Program-made: the position numbers and the translations under genes
Shown here: in pieces, positions 55,655 to 63,663 of the stretch
Layout of the letters: the number at the start of each line of letters is the position of its first letter
How positions within the stretch are numbered: position 1 is the first letter of the stretch
The notes under the pieces: model-generated
What the model was told of the DNA's origin: nothing
What the model saw: the letters and a program-made list of their open reading frames with translations, nothing else
The model's database searches: none
DNA from: a virus
DNA length: 64,000 nucleotides
Virus record (IMG/VR): IMGVR_UViG_3300042907_001080
Coordinates: 217,659 to 281,658 of that record
Direction: 5' to 3' (one strand)

Positions 55655-56230
55655 TTATTCTAAAATATGATCAGCTATGCCTAGGTCCAACACTTCCTGT
55701 GCTGTGAGATAGACATCTGATGGTGGCAGTAATTTTTTCTTGATCACCGATGGAGCAAGCCCAGTGGCTTCTTTAAGAATATTGATCATCTTATCATTGC
55801 AGATATCATTTTCCTTCATGGTGGCTTTCAGATCATGATATTTGTTTTCCATGTTTTCGGAAAATTGGTGACACATGAAACTGGTGTTTTTGGCAGCATA
55901 TCTTTGTCCTTGATCTGCGGCAGCAAAAATTAAAAAAGCAGCACTCATCACTGAGCCTATGCCAACACAACGTACAATATGAGGGCTGGCTCTCATGATA
56001 TCTATCAGCCCAAAGGCCTGGTAGAGATCACCGCCTGTAGAGTTGATATACAAAGTAAGGATTTTCTCTTTGCTGACATCGAGATTTTCGCAGATCAGCC
56101 ACTTTACTGCAGGACCAATACTGTCTTCATCAATTTCGCCGTTGAGGAAATATGTGTTGTTTTCCAACAGTTTGAGATCAATCCGATCCTCGGCATTAAA
56201 ATCTTCCAGTTTTCTCACTTTTTGCTCCAT
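55655..56230 (-). CDS. clpP: ClpP-like serine protease
   Basis: 191 residues, the normal ClpP length. LYINSTGGDLYQAFGLIDIM is the oxyanion-hole strand region, and the probable triad is S96 (GIGSVMSAAF), H121 (SFMCHQFSE) and D172 (PSDVYLTAQE). ClpP forms tetradecamers with Clp ATPases; a phage version may mature virion proteins or alter host proteolysis. No signal for a fused ATPase. Family certain, catalytic activity likely. Confidence 0.88.
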   Translation of the reverse strand: MEQKVRKLEDFNAEDRIDLKLLENNTYFLNGEIDEDSIGPAVKWLICENLDVSKEKILTLYINSTGGDLYQAFGLIDIMRASPHIVRCVGIGSVMSAAFLIFAAADQGQRYAAKNTSFMCHQFSENMENKYHDLKATMKENDICNDKMINILKEATGLAPSVIKKKLLPPSDVYLTAQEVLDLGIADHILE

Positions 56231-56275
56231 GATATACTCTTACTTATGCTTTATAATATTATACTTTAATTACAA

Positions 56276-56659
56276 TCACAAACCAAAGAATATCCACCAA
56301 ATCAGCATGATATAGGTGAGTTGGTGTGCCAATTGATCAGCACCAAACCATACCCAAAAAGCACGATCTTGTGGTGTCAGCTTGGCGTGAGCATTGATCT
56401 TGGTTTTGGCCCAATCTATGTGATAGTGCAGTAGAAAATCAAAAAATGCAGCTACCAGCCCGATGATTGGGTGCAACCATACAAATGCCAATAGTGTACC
56501 AGCACTGTGCCAAAGACTGTGATATATGCCATGCCTGGCACCGTAGATGCCTTTTTCATGAATCATGCGGGGAGTCTGCAAGACAAAGTCTGCTAGAAAA
56601 TGTTTGATCTGCAGAACTACAAATACCAGCAGTAGTGTGTCTAGGTCTGAGAGTGCCAT
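56276..56659 (-). CDS. DUF3307-like integral membrane protein
   Basis: 127 residues with about four hydrophobic helices (LDTLLLVFVVLQIKHFLADF, GTLLAFVWLHPIIGLVAAFF, and LTYIMLIWWIFF at the end). The pattern KHFLADFVLQT...KG and DQLAHQLTYI is that of the DUF3307 family found in bacteria and phages. Function unknown, inner membrane. Confidence 0.72.
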   Translation of the reverse strand: MALSDLDTLLLVFVVLQIKHFLADFVLQTPRMIHEKGIYGARHGIYHSLWHSAGTLLAFVWLHPIIGLVAAFFDFLLHYHIDWAKTKINAHAKLTPQDRAFWVWFGADQLAHQLTYIMLIWWIFFGL

Positions 56660-56910
56660 TTACCTTCGCTCCAGTGTCTTGAATCGTAGATGTTAAAATC
56701 CACATTGATTCCAAGCAGTCCTAGACACAGTCGCATACCGCTATGGCTTTGTCTTGTGGTAATATCAACGGCAATATCAACAACGTCTGCACTGAAGTAT
56801 ACCTGCAGTTCCCAGAACTTGAAAGGCATTGGCAATGATCCGACCCAACATCGAATATTACGAAATCGATTTACTCCAGGTAATCGGATATTGAAATTAA
56901 AATTAATCAT
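56641..56910 (-). CDS. Conserved phage protein
   Basis: 89 residues. KFWELQVYFSADVVDIAVDI, RQSHSGMRLCLGLLGINVDF and YDSRHWSEGKW correspond to a widespread phage orphan family (FWExQ...HxGxxLxLxLLGxxVxxxFYDxRHW). No function assigned. Overlaps both neighbours by a few bases. Confidence 0.65.
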   Translation of the reverse strand: MINFNFNIRLPGVNRFRNIRCWVGSLPMPFKFWELQVYFSADVVDIAVDITTRQSHSGMRLCLGLLGINVDFNIYDSRHWSEGKWHSQT

Positions 56911-57092
56911 TCCGGCAATGATCTAAATCTGCTCAAAAAACTTTCCTCGTAACAACTGTATTCACGATTGTTATCTTCGGGTGCATTTTCTTTGATATAA
57001 TGAACCCAAGTGTGATCTTCAATTTCGATTACATGAATCACTCGAAATATATGATCCCCGTTACTCACCCATTTAGATCCTTGTTTAATCAT
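56907..57092 (-). CDS. Small phage protein
   Basis: 61 residues with a strand-rich pattern (KWVSNGDHIFRVIHVIEIED, WVHYIKENAPEDN) and a C-terminal helix (CYEESFLSRFRSLPE), resembling small phage proteins with a compact SH3-like barrel. Function not recognised. Confidence 0.58.
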   Translation of the reverse strand: MIKQGSKWVSNGDHIFRVIHVIEIEDHTWVHYIKENAPEDNNREYSCYEESFLSRFRSLPE

Positions 57093-57100
57093 ACGCTCTC

Positions 57101-57508
57101 CTATTGTTTAAAAACCTCTACGGCTTCATTATCGACATTCTCTACCATATGTAGCATAAATCTGTAGGCATCCCAGGCAGACTTGACTGAATGATTTTCA
57201 CTGAGCTCTGTAGGAAACATGTCTACCCACACTGAGTTTTCAGGTTGGCGATGACGATGCAGTCCTTGTCTACGAGGCTGTAGTATTTTATTTGTGCTCC
57301 ACAGTTCTAGAGCCACTGCTTGACACTTGCTCTCGTCAAGACCGTAAAGATAATCGTCATTGCGATGCATGTATTGTTCGATGACGTTGGCCAACTGCGG
57401 TTCATCATGTATAGAAGTGGCAGCAATGATAAATGCCACATCGTCGATGTCAACCGATCCCTTAACAATATCACGGACGCAACGTCCTAGGCTAAATCCC
57501 ATTTTCAT
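57101..57508 (-). CDS. Conserved phage protein
   Basis: 135 residues. N-terminal MGFSLGRCVRDIVKGSVDID, then DVAFIIAATSIHDEPQLANV and a basic HRHRQPENSVWVDMFPTEL region. A family in T4-like marine phages, possibly DNA-metabolism related but unassigned. Confidence 0.58.
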   Translation of the reverse strand: MKMGFSLGRCVRDIVKGSVDIDDVAFIIAATSIHDEPQLANVIEQYMHRNDDYLYGLDESKCQAVALELWSTNKILQPRRQGLHRHRQPENSVWVDMFPTELSENHSVKSAWDAYRFMLHMVENVDNEAVEVFKQ

Positions 57509-57759
57509 TTTATTTCGTCCGATGTTTCAATAAAGTCGTTGATGATTAGATTGAGAGCTTCAATCCTGCGTATATTACCTGTGACATCTTCTGGATGCAA
57601 CCAATAACCATCTGGATTATCTTCTGTCTTGGGATTCTTCTTCCATTCAGCTAATTCTTTTTTCAAATAAGCACGATAGTCTTTGAGATTAAGACTGGTA
57701 ATTCGATCGGCAGTTTCGCCATCAATCCATTGATACTCTTTGTGTTTTTTTTTGCTCAT
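57505..57759 (-). CDS. Small charged phage protein
   Basis: 84 residues, beginning MSKKKHKEYQWIDGETADRI; Lys/Glu-rich helical central segment (RAYLKKELAEWKKNPKTEDN). ATGA overlaps on both sides show coupled translation. Confidence 0.55.
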   Translation of the reverse strand: MSKKKHKEYQWIDGETADRITSLNLKDYRAYLKKELAEWKKNPKTEDNPDGYWLHPEDVTGNIRRIEALNLIINDFIETSDEIK

Positions 57760-57980
57760 ACAACTTTACCTAATCCCATCCAGATAAGTTGATCTAATTC
57801 CGTTTGATAATCTTGTCCCAATCTACGCTTTTCATAGATTACCCGCAGAATTTCTTTGCCATCACCGAACTCAGATTCGACTCCCGCACCACGGCTTTCT
57901 AGTTCTTCAACAAGATCTTCAGTGTCAAATTCTGAGAGATCAACATCGACTTCAACACTGGTATAAATTGTTTTATACAT
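57756..57980 (-). CDS. Small acidic phage protein
   Basis: 74 residues with VEVDVDLSEFDTEDLVEELE, a recurrent acidic segment of unassigned phage proteins, followed by a helical C-terminus (YEKRRLGQDYQTELDQLIW). Function unknown. Confidence 0.58.
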   Translation of the reverse strand: MYKTIYTSVEVDVDLSEFDTEDLVEELESRGAGVESEFGDGKEILRVIYEKRRLGQDYQTELDQLIWMGLGKVV

Positions 57981-58398
57981 GTTCTTCCTTATTGCTATCT
58001 AGGTGTTCGGGTTTGGTGTGTGCATCACAGGCAGTATAAATCCAGCCGCTCCCTCGGCGCTCGCCAGGATTACCACATTCTTCACAAGTGACACCGCTCA
58101 TGCTTTCGGCCATACGCACCATGCCACGGATGTGTTCGTCGCCGCCTGTATAGTAGAATCGCAATGTGCCAAACTTTTCTTTAACTTGATCTAAGGTTAC
58201 TTGCGGAACATCTTCACCCTTTGTCTTTCGCCAATCGATGTGATGCTGAATATTGCCCATAAGTTGATTAAGAATATTATACCAACCGTCACCGCATTCA
58301 AAGCCCCAACACATACAAGTCTCAGTCACTGCTCCGTGGCGGTTGACCATTATCTTTGAATACTTCTCGCACAACAGTGCGTCTAGTTCTTGTCTCAT
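57973..58398 (-). CDS. Conserved zinc-binding phage protein
   Basis: 141 residues. CMCWGFECGDGWYNILNQLM, VKEKFGTLRFYYTGGDEHIR, then CEECGNPGERRGSGWIYTAC-DAH form a C-terminal CxxC...C...H zinc ribbon. A widely distributed phage family, unassigned; zinc ligands suggest nucleic-acid or protein binding. Behind a sigma70 promoter. Confidence 0.65.
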   Translation of the reverse strand: MRQELDALLCEKYSKIMVNRHGAVTETCMCWGFECGDGWYNILNQLMGNIQHHIDWRKTKGEDVPQVTLDQVKEKFGTLRFYYTGGDEHIRGMVRMAESMSGVTCEECGNPGERRGSGWIYTACDAHTKPEHLDSNKEEHV

Positions 58399-58427
58399 CT
58401 CAGTGGCTCCTAGGTTTTACATAACAT

Positions 58428-58456
58428 AGTATAACATCATTTAGCGTAGATGTCAA
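58428..58456 (-). promoter_or_regulatory. Sigma70 promoter with extended -10
   Basis: TTGACA, 17 bp ending TGT, TATACT on the minus strand, 29 bases before the ATG at 58398. Confidence 0.78.
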
Positions 58457-58710
58457 GCCCACTTCATGGCAAACATAGTGGCATCTTGTTCGTTTTGAAA
58501 ATACCATGCTCGCCCATTTGGATCGCTGAGATCACGAAACTTGCTTTGACAGTTTTCAAGACACCATGTAAGTTTCTCTGAAAAGTCATCGTCTTTGAGT
58601 ACGATAGCATGATAGGTGTCCAATAACTGCATCAATCTTTGATCAACCTTGAGATGCTCTTCTGCTCTCTGAGCTCTTAGAATGGTAGGAGTTGGATTTG
58701 GGTCTATCAC
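58453..58710 (-). CDS. Small phage protein, paralogue a
   Basis: 85 residues. Ends WCLENCQSKFRDL...AWYFQNEQDATMFAMKWA. The same arrangement (a C/N-C-containing helix, then a strand ending F..e.DA..F.l.W) is seen in the genes at 59054 and 59311, defining a three-member family in the window. Function unknown. Confidence 0.6.
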   Translation of the reverse strand: MIDPNPTPTILRAQRAEEHLKVDQRLMQLLDTYHAIVLKDDDFSEKLTWCLENCQSKFRDLSDPNGRAWYFQNEQDATMFAMKWA

Positions 58711-59063
58711 TTGCCGTGCCTCAACATGTATTCGGTGAGTCTAGCACCTGACAGTTTGGCTCGCACCTCGAATCGATAGCCATACTGCATTTGATCTGGA
58801 ATTCTATACCAACAGGGAGTTTCTACTGCGTGAGTCATGATCCATTGGCCTTCTTCACTTTGTTGCCATTGCCAAAGTGGTTCTGCAGCATATAGATCGG
58901 GATCGTCTACATCCCCCATGGTAAACTCATGTACCACTACCTCTCGAACTTCTTCTACTCGATCGTTGATCGTCATATATCTATATGCGTGTCCTTTGGG
59001 GCTAGGACCCATGTAACCGCGAGCAGGTTCAAATTGATAACCTTTGATTTTTGTTACTGCCAT
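58707..59063 (-). CDS. Conserved phage protein
   Basis: 118 residues. Aromatic-rich (RYMTINDRVEEVREVVVHEF, PLWQWQQSEEGQWIMTHAVE, CWYRIPDQMQYGYRFEVRAK). Its final residues and the next gene's start overlap (ATGA). Unassigned family. Confidence 0.55.
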   Translation of the reverse strand: MAVTKIKGYQFEPARGYMGPSPKGHAYRYMTINDRVEEVREVVVHEFTMGDVDDPDLYAAEPLWQWQQSEEGQWIMTHAVETPCWYRIPDQMQYGYRFEVRAKLSGARLTEYMLRHGK

Positions 59064-59314
59064 CTTAGAGTAAAATTCACAGCATCTACCTCAGATTCAA
59101 AGATAAAGTCTGCGCCGTTGCGTTCAAAGGGATTTTTACAATTTGCTTCTAACCAATATGTGATATCGACGGCATGATTGTTGTCTGTTAATCTATCTAA
59201 CATGACTCTGCGCCATCCCATGCCTACAAGCATACCCCAGAGTATTTCTCGATCTATTTCACTTTGCATCTTCGTGCCAAGTTCATCTAAGATTTCCTGT
59301 TCTAGATTTTTCAT
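59054..59314 (-). CDS. Small phage protein, paralogue b
   Basis: 86 residues ending YWLEANCKNPFERNGADFIF-ESEVDAVNFTLRWQ. Related to 58453 and 59311 by the EANCK/NCQ motif and the DA..F.LrW ending. Function unknown. Confidence 0.6.
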   Translation of the reverse strand: MKNLEQEILDELGTKMQSEIDREILWGMLVGMGWRRVMLDRLTDNNHAVDITYWLEANCKNPFERNGADFIFESEVDAVNFTLRWQ

Positions 59315-59559
59315 ACGTTACCCCTACCACCAAATTTCAACATAAACATCATGGCATCGTAGTCATCTGTGAACTGAAAATACAATGCATGATAATGTTC
59401 TTCACGCCATAGGTCTTTGCAGTTGTTGATACACCATGTGGCCATTTCTTCAATTTGATTACGTGTGATATTATCAAAGTTCACACGATAGGGATAAACT
59501 GTTCTAACTCGGGTAGTTAGAATCTCACCGAGTGTGACTACAGGTTTGCTCATTTCCAA
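59311..59559 (-). CDS. Small phage protein, paralogue c
   Basis: 82 residues ending WCINNCKDLWREEHYHALYF-QFTDDYDAMMFMLKF. Third member of the 58453/59054 family. Confidence 0.6.
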   Translation of the reverse strand: MEMSKPVVTLGEILTTRVRTVYPYRVNFDNITRNQIEEMATWCINNCKDLWREEHYHALYFQFTDDYDAMMFMLKFGGRGNV

Positions 59560-59879
59560 GTACGGTGATCTTCAGCCACCCATTCTACTCCGTCATACTC
59601 ACCAATGTGCCACAACACATCGCCGGGTATTTCTACTATCTTGAGTTTGGCATGTCCGCCGCTAGCAGCAGAACCGAGTTCTTTGACTACCTTGACCAGA
59701 TAGGGATCGTCTCTAGCCACATCACGATCATACCAACCTGGATCTGTAATACCGGCCAACTGCTTGTATTGTTCACGAGCAAGATCACTAAGGCCGAATC
59801 CGCCATAGCAGTCGTTGATTACAACATGTCGAACACCAGTCTTTAGATCTTGCATGAACTTCTGCGACTCTGTAGTCAT
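59550..59879 (-). CDS. Conserved phage protein
   Basis: 109 residues. HVVINDCYGGFGLSDLAREQ and LKIVEIPGDVLWHIGEYDGV are characteristic of a small-protein family present in many phages and some bacteria with no known role. Co-translated with neighbours by overlaps. Confidence 0.65.
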   Translation of the reverse strand: MTTESQKFMQDLKTGVRHVVINDCYGGFGLSDLAREQYKQLAGITDPGWYDRDVARDDPYLVKVVKELGSAASGGHAKLKIVEIPGDVLWHIGEYDGVEWVAEDHRTWK

Positions 59880-60445
59880 TATCTATCTTTCTTTTTCTTC
59901 TTCTTTTTCTTTTCTACGGAAAACGGAATATCGTTCAACATACGGTGTTGATCAATTGCTTCCTGTAGTGCGATCTCTACAAGCTCGTTGAATGTGATAT
60001 CACGATCGTGTGCAATCTTCATATACTCCAACAATTCTGCATCATCGAAGTTCACTTCAATTTGCACACGAGTGTCGTAGTCTTCACCTTCTCGAATCGC
60101 TAGCCCTTTCTGGAAGAAATCATCGTCTACATCCAAATCGACGTAGTTAACATCGTCCCAAGCCTGATTTTCTAACACACCCCGATCTTTTGATTCGCGA
60201 TCGTGGGCAGATTTAAATTCCGGATTGATCAAACGATATGCACGATTGTGAACATAGTCGTGTGCCTGCACTTCGTAGACAGTCTGTGTCTTGGTGTCAA
60301 AGACAATGCTGAAACTATGACCTTCATGGTCACCATTCCACGAGTCTAGTGTGTAGGCATTGTCACCATAACACTTCCAGCAGTAGTTACTGCCTTCAGT
60401 GATGCGATAGTCTACCAGTTCCATCCATTCTTTAAGCGTGATCAT
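59879..60445 (-). CDS. Conserved phage protein with poly-lysine tail
   Basis: 188 residues. The N-terminal MITLKEWMELVDYRITEGSN (a common start in T4-like marine phage orphan genes), a central SFSIVFDTKTQTVYEVQAHD, acidic patches and a RHH-like helical C-half (ITFNELVEIALQEAIDQHRM) then KKKKKKKKDR. The C-half resembles ribbon-helix-helix proteins, suggesting DNA binding, but this is tentative. Confidence 0.58.
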   Translation of the reverse strand: MITLKEWMELVDYRITEGSNYCWKCYGDNAYTLDSWNGDHEGHSFSIVFDTKTQTVYEVQAHDYVHNRAYRLINPEFKSAHDRESKDRGVLENQAWDDVNYVDLDVDDDFFQKGLAIREGEDYDTRVQIEVNFDDAELLEYMKIAHDRDITFNELVEIALQEAIDQHRMLNDIPFSVEKKKKKKKKDR

Positions 60446-60470
60446 AATAATCCTTTCATTAAGATGCTAT

Positions 60471-60499
60471 AGTATAGCACACATCCGTTTAATTGTCAA
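60471..60499 (-). promoter_or_regulatory. Sigma70 promoter with extended -10
   Basis: TTGACA, 17 bp ending TGC, TATACT. Starts the 60445-to-58453 early run. Confidence 0.78.
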
Positions 60500-60953
60500 G
60501 ATCTTGTTTGGTTAATTTGCACATCAACATAAAATGATCGTAGGCTTTACGAACACTTTCATGCTTCATTAATTTGTCAGCTTCTGCTTGCATGGCCTTT
60601 ACTCCAGCTTCTGCAGCATCTCTAGCACTACCATGAGTAAACATAAAGCGCATGTCATCGGGTAGAACTTTGATAACTTCCTGCCAACGTTTTTGAGTTT
60701 GTTCGTCTATTTCACGATTCATAGGACGTAGATCTGTAGCTTCTCTTATTTTATTAGAGATAGCATCTTCTGCCACACGACCTGCCGCAATCATAGCCGC
60801 ATATGCAGGGTCAATGTTAAATCTACGTGAGGTGCCGCCGGGATAACTCATAACCAAATGATTGCCTTTGGGAAAACTGTCTAGCAGATCGTTGTCGTAT
60901 TCTGCCACAGGCACATACCTGCGCCCACGTTTTTCGTAATAGATTTTTTTCAT
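60489..60953 (-). CDS. Conserved phage protein
   Basis: 154 residues. Starts MKKIYYEKRGRRYVPVAEYD, then helical DPAYAAMIAAGRVAEDAISN. The C-terminal VRKAYDHFMLMCKL resembles the AYEHY module of the proteins at 10014 and 11618. Unassigned T4-like phage family. Overlaps the metallophosphoesterase by 4 bp. Confidence 0.6.
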   Translation of the reverse strand: MKKIYYEKRGRRYVPVAEYDNDLLDSFPKGNHLVMSYPGGTSRRFNIDPAYAAMIAAGRVAEDAISNKIREATDLRPMNREIDEQTQKRWQEVIKVLPDDMRFMFTHGSARDAAEAGVKAMQAEADKLMKHESVRKAYDHFMLMCKLTKQDLDN

Positions 60954-61744
60954 ACTTCAACAACTTTCGTCGGATCCCATCCAGTATCTTCGTAGTTATC
61001 ATATCCACGGGGGTTACAGATAACACGGCATTCGCCTATGACATAATCAAATGGATGATGAGTATGTCCGTGCGTCCACAATTTGATCTGCGGATTGTCT
61101 AACATTATATTTGTTAGATCGCTGTGATACGCACCGTTCATGATATATTCTGACTTGTATTGTTCGTGAACACTTTGAAAGCTGGGACTATGATGTCCAA
61201 CAACCACACACTTCTTATCTTTGTGTTCTGCAACAATCTGTTTGATATAGTCAACGGTTTGTCTATGCCGTTCTACAGTGTCAGCAGGTTTCAATTTACG
61301 ATACCCTGCCTGATCATTTACAGTTGCTCGATAGTCCATCATCATATCTCTAACAGCATGTAGCGTTAGAGGATCAAACTTATTCATGTCAGTCCAAAGT
61401 GTGCCACCTACAAAAACTACGTCGTCAATAATTTTGGTATCACGCTCTAAGAAATACACGTTATCAAACTGCGCACAAGCTGTCCGAAGTTCATCGATGC
61501 CTTGAAAGAATTTACCGTCAATGTAGAATTCGTGATTACCTGCAATATAAATCACATGAGGAAACTGGAAACTGCATCGTTGTAGAAAGTCACGGAACCG
61601 AATGCCGTATTCGCTTTCCAGCTTATTGACTTTTGACGCTACCATGATATCACCAGAAAGAATCAACACATCGGCGTTGTTTTCATTCTTGATCAAAATG
61701 TCTGCAAATTCGAGATGTAGATCGGATACAATCTGTATACGCAT
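60950..61744 (-). CDS. Metallophosphoesterase (calcineurin-like), 264 residues
   Basis: From MRIQIVSDLHLEFAD. Motifs SDLHLEF, LSGDIM, IYIAGNHEFY, VVVGHHSPSFQS and WTHGHTHHPFDY give the complete five-block active site. Longer than the one at 46472 and with a different loop set, so not a recent duplicate. A perfect sigma70 promoter lies upstream. Substrate unknown. Confidence 0.9.
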   Translation of the reverse strand: MRIQIVSDLHLEFADILIKNENNADVLILSGDIMVASKVNKLESEYGIRFRDFLQRCSFQFPHVIYIAGNHEFYIDGKFFQGIDELRTACAQFDNVYFLERDTKIIDDVVFVGGTLWTDMNKFDPLTLHAVRDMMMDYRATVNDQAGYRKLKPADTVERHRQTVDYIKQIVAEHKDKKCVVVGHHSPSFQSVHEQYKSEYIMNGAYHSDLTNIMLDNPQIKLWTHGHTHHPFDYVIGECRVICNPRGYDNYEDTGWDPTKVVEV

Positions 61745-61771
61745 TTTTGCCTTTATTAGAAATATACACAT

Positions 61772-61800
61772 ATTATAGCATCACTTTAAAAATCTGTCAA
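61772..61800 (-). promoter_or_regulatory. Perfect sigma70 promoter with extended -10
   Basis: TTGACA, 17 bp ending TGC, TATAAT. Faces away from the late promoter at 61806, forming the divergence point between early (leftward) and late (rightward) modules. Confidence 0.88.
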
Positions 61801-61805
61801 TTGGT

Positions 61806-61811
61806 TAAATA
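61806..61811 (+). promoter_or_regulatory. Late-type promoter motif GTTAAATA
   Basis: TTAAATA on the plus strand about 30 bases before the ATG at 61841, followed by GGGAGCG as ribosome-binding site. Starts the 61841-63663 cassette. Confidence 0.58.
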
Positions 61812-61840
61812 CTCATATTACACAACCCGGGAGCGAAACA

Positions 61841-62122
61841 ATGGGCGATATTTTCAAGATTATAGGCGATCTGGGCATGCCAGTAGCCGCAGCACTAGCA
61901 GGTGGGTATTTTGTATACTTAACCATTAAACTATTGCTACAGGGCGTATTAGGCTCTATCAAAGGTATGGCGGGCATTATCACAGCCCTAGACAATCGTG
62001 TAAAAACCATGAATCACGATGTTGTCCGTATCGACACCATTGTTTCAAACGCACTAGGACTACGTCCTGACGTAGACCGTATTGCACGAGCAGACGGCAA
62101 AAACGATGCGAGACGTGATTAA
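61841..62122 (+). CDS. Small membrane protein, holin-like layout
   Basis: 93 residues. One hydrophobic segment (PVAAALAGGYFVYLTIKLLL) near the N-terminus followed by a polar helical tail (ITALDNRVKTMNHDVVRIDT). The same layout (short N-term, one TM, coil with LDN.V/LIRL) is seen in the protein at 62621, so the two are paralogues. Location in a late cassette with a spanin-like gene suggests lysis, but no direct proof. Confidence 0.6.
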   Translation: MGDIFKIIGDLGMPVAAALAGGYFVYLTIKLLLQGVLGSIKGMAGIITALDNRVKTMNHDVVRIDTIVSNALGLRPDVDRIARADGKNDARRD

Positions 62123-62316
62123 TGCAATACATTGACTACACGTGGGACTTAGAGCCTAATAGGATTAAGTTTGACCCTGAGTTGAATATAGACAAACTAG
62201 GATGGCGACACGGCGACTGTTTTAAAATAGTCAATGTTGACGGACAAGCTATGTTAGTTAAATTAGATCCAGTAGAACAGTTTGTAAGAGGGTATAAGGT
62301 GAATAGTGATGAGTAA
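62122..62316 (+). CDS. Small soluble phage protein
   Basis: 64 residues, MQYIDYTWDLEPNRIKFDPE then LNIDKLGWRHGDCFKI and MLVKLDPVEQFVRGYKV. Strand-rich; a known type in cyanophage-like genomes without function. ATG overlaps the previous stop. Confidence 0.6.
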   Translation: MQYIDYTWDLEPNRIKFDPELNIDKLGWRHGDCFKIVNVDGQAMLVKLDPVEQFVRGYKVNSDE

Positions 62317-62455
62317 ATTCCAAACATGGTATGACAGTTTACCTGAGCATACTAAAACTTATTTAAAAAGCCAACCAGTATGGCACGATAGGGACATGTG
62401 GAAAGCAGGACTGCTTGGGCTTAGTATAGGATTAATTTTAGGTTTAGCGTTTTAA
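62309..62455 (+). CDS. 48-residue tail-anchored membrane protein
   Basis: MSKFQTWYDSLPEHTKTYLK, basic and Trp-rich, then a C-terminal hydrophobic segment (AGLLGLSIGLILGLAF). The GTGATG junction overlaps the preceding gene by 8 bp. Candidate lysis or membrane accessory protein. Confidence 0.6.
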   Translation: MSKFQTWYDSLPEHTKTYLKSQPVWHDRDMWKAGLLGLSIGLILGLAF

Positions 62456-62482
62456 GTATCAATCAACAAATAGGAGCGAACT

Positions 62483-62617
62483 ATGTTGTTTGAAGCATTT
62501 CTAGTATTTTGGATGCTAGAGGTTTTAGTATTAGTATCTGTAGCAGTTTGGTATTATCATAAACCTAAAGTTCAAGAAAAGAAAATACACGATCCCTGGG
62601 GATTCTGGAAGGAGTAA
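62483..62617 (+). CDS. 44-residue N-terminally anchored membrane protein
   Basis: MLFEAFLVFWMLEVLVLVSV then a short cytoplasmic basic tail. AGGAGCG lies five bases before the ATG. Too short for domain assignment; typical lysis-cassette size. Confidence 0.6.
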   Translation: MLFEAFLVFWMLEVLVLVSVAVWYYHKPKVQEKKIHDPWGFWKE

Positions 62618-62620
62618 TAT

Positions 62621-63001
62621 ATGGATGTAGTAGAGTTAGTCAACAAATATGGTTTTCCCATTGTCATGGCAGTTGGCATGGGGTTCATTATCAAATATGT
62701 TTGGGAATGGGCCACCAAAGAAGTTAAACCTGTTATCTCAGACGCTAATACTGTTCTTATTGCCCTTATTGATCGTATCCGTATGTTGGACAACGATTTA
62801 ATCAGACTCAATCAAAAGGTCAATACAGTTTTACATCTACGTGGCAAGATGATTGAAAGCGATCGCGTTATGGAAACAGCACTGGTAGAAGCACAGGCCA
62901 ACAAGAAGTTTCACGATGCAATGGATGAGGCAGATAAGATCAATGCTAAGCCAAAAATTGATCCATCAGATAAAAAAGAGGCGGCAGGAGGCAGCTCTTA
63001 A
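62621..63001 (+). CDS. Membrane protein with coiled tail, paralogue of 61841
   Basis: 126 residues. MDVVELVNKYGFPIVMAVGM-GFIIKYVWEW is a single transmembrane helix, followed by a long charged helix (LIALIDRIRMLDNDLIRLNQ) and a Lys-rich C-terminus. AAGGAG before the ATG. The resemblance to BhlA/holin-like phage proteins suggests a lysis role. Confidence 0.62.
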   Translation: MDVVELVNKYGFPIVMAVGMGFIIKYVWEWATKEVKPVISDANTVLIALIDRIRMLDNDLIRLNQKVNTVLHLRGKMIESDRVMETALVEAQANKKFHDAMDEADKINAKPKIDPSDKKEAAGGSS

Positions 63002-63025
63002 AGTATTTTAGTAGGAGGAGCGATT

Positions 63026-63184
63026 ATGATAAATGCAGTTGCCTCGTTATTACTAGCAGGCATGTTATCAAACGAGCCTCGGTGTGTTAAATGGACATGG
63101 TCAGGCGATGTTTATAATCGTCGAGTTGTATGCGTAGAATGGTCTAAGCCTCCACCTAAAGATAAGGCGCCTAAGAAAGCATGA
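63026..63184 (+). CDS. Small exported protein, possible spanin or lipoprotein-like
   Basis: 52 residues. N-terminal hydrophobic stretch (INAVASLLLAGML), then RCVKWTWSGDVYNRRVVCVE with two cysteines and a Pro/Lys-rich tail (SKPPPKDKAPKKA). AGGAGG-type ribosome-binding site. A conserved small protein of T4-like marine phages; a spanin-like role is inferred from position only. Confidence 0.55.
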   Translation: MINAVASLLLAGMLSNEPRCVKWTWSGDVYNRRVVCVEWSKPPPKDKAPKKA

Positions 63185-63663
63185 TTGATCCCATCACACT
63201 TGGTATTGCTTTTACAGCCGCACAGCAGTCAGTGGGCTATATCAAAAAAGCCATTGCTCTAGGCAAAGATGTCAACAGCCTCTACGGACAGTTTGCCAAG
63301 TTCTTTGAAAACAGTGACACAATTCATGGTGCTAATGTGGCAGCACAAAACAGCAAAAGTATTCTCACTGACGGTCAGATTAGATCAATGTCTATACAGA
63401 TTGCCATGCAAAGCAAAGCCCTGCGTGATGCTGAGAAACAACTGAAAGAATTATTGATATACTCTGGGAACAGTGATGTGTGGGATCAGATGATGGCCGA
63501 ACGTGTGCGTATGTATAAAGAACGTGCTAAGTTACAAGCAGACTTGACAAACGCTAGGATAAAAGCCAAAGCAGATTTAATAGATAGGGCCTTAATTTTT
63601 ATAAGTTTTTCAGCACTAGCAATACCAGCATTTGCCTTTAGTTTTGCTATACTTGTTCGTTAA
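63181..63663 (+). CDS. Late membrane-associated protein
   Basis: 160 residues. Helical N-half (ITLGIAFTAAQQSVGYIKKA, EKQLKELLIYSGNSDVWDQM) and one C-terminal hydrophobic helix (LIFISFSALAIPAFAFSFAI). ATGA overlap with the preceding gene. A similar protein family accompanies lysis genes in marine myophages. Function unknown. It ends facing the D-Ala-D-Ala carboxypeptidase gene. Confidence 0.58.
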   Translation: MIDPITLGIAFTAAQQSVGYIKKAIALGKDVNSLYGQFAKFFENSDTIHGANVAAQNSKSILTDGQIRSMSIQIAMQSKALRDAEKQLKELLIYSGNSDVWDQMMAERVRMYKERAKLQADLTNARIKAKADLIDRALIFISFSALAIPAFAFSFAILVR

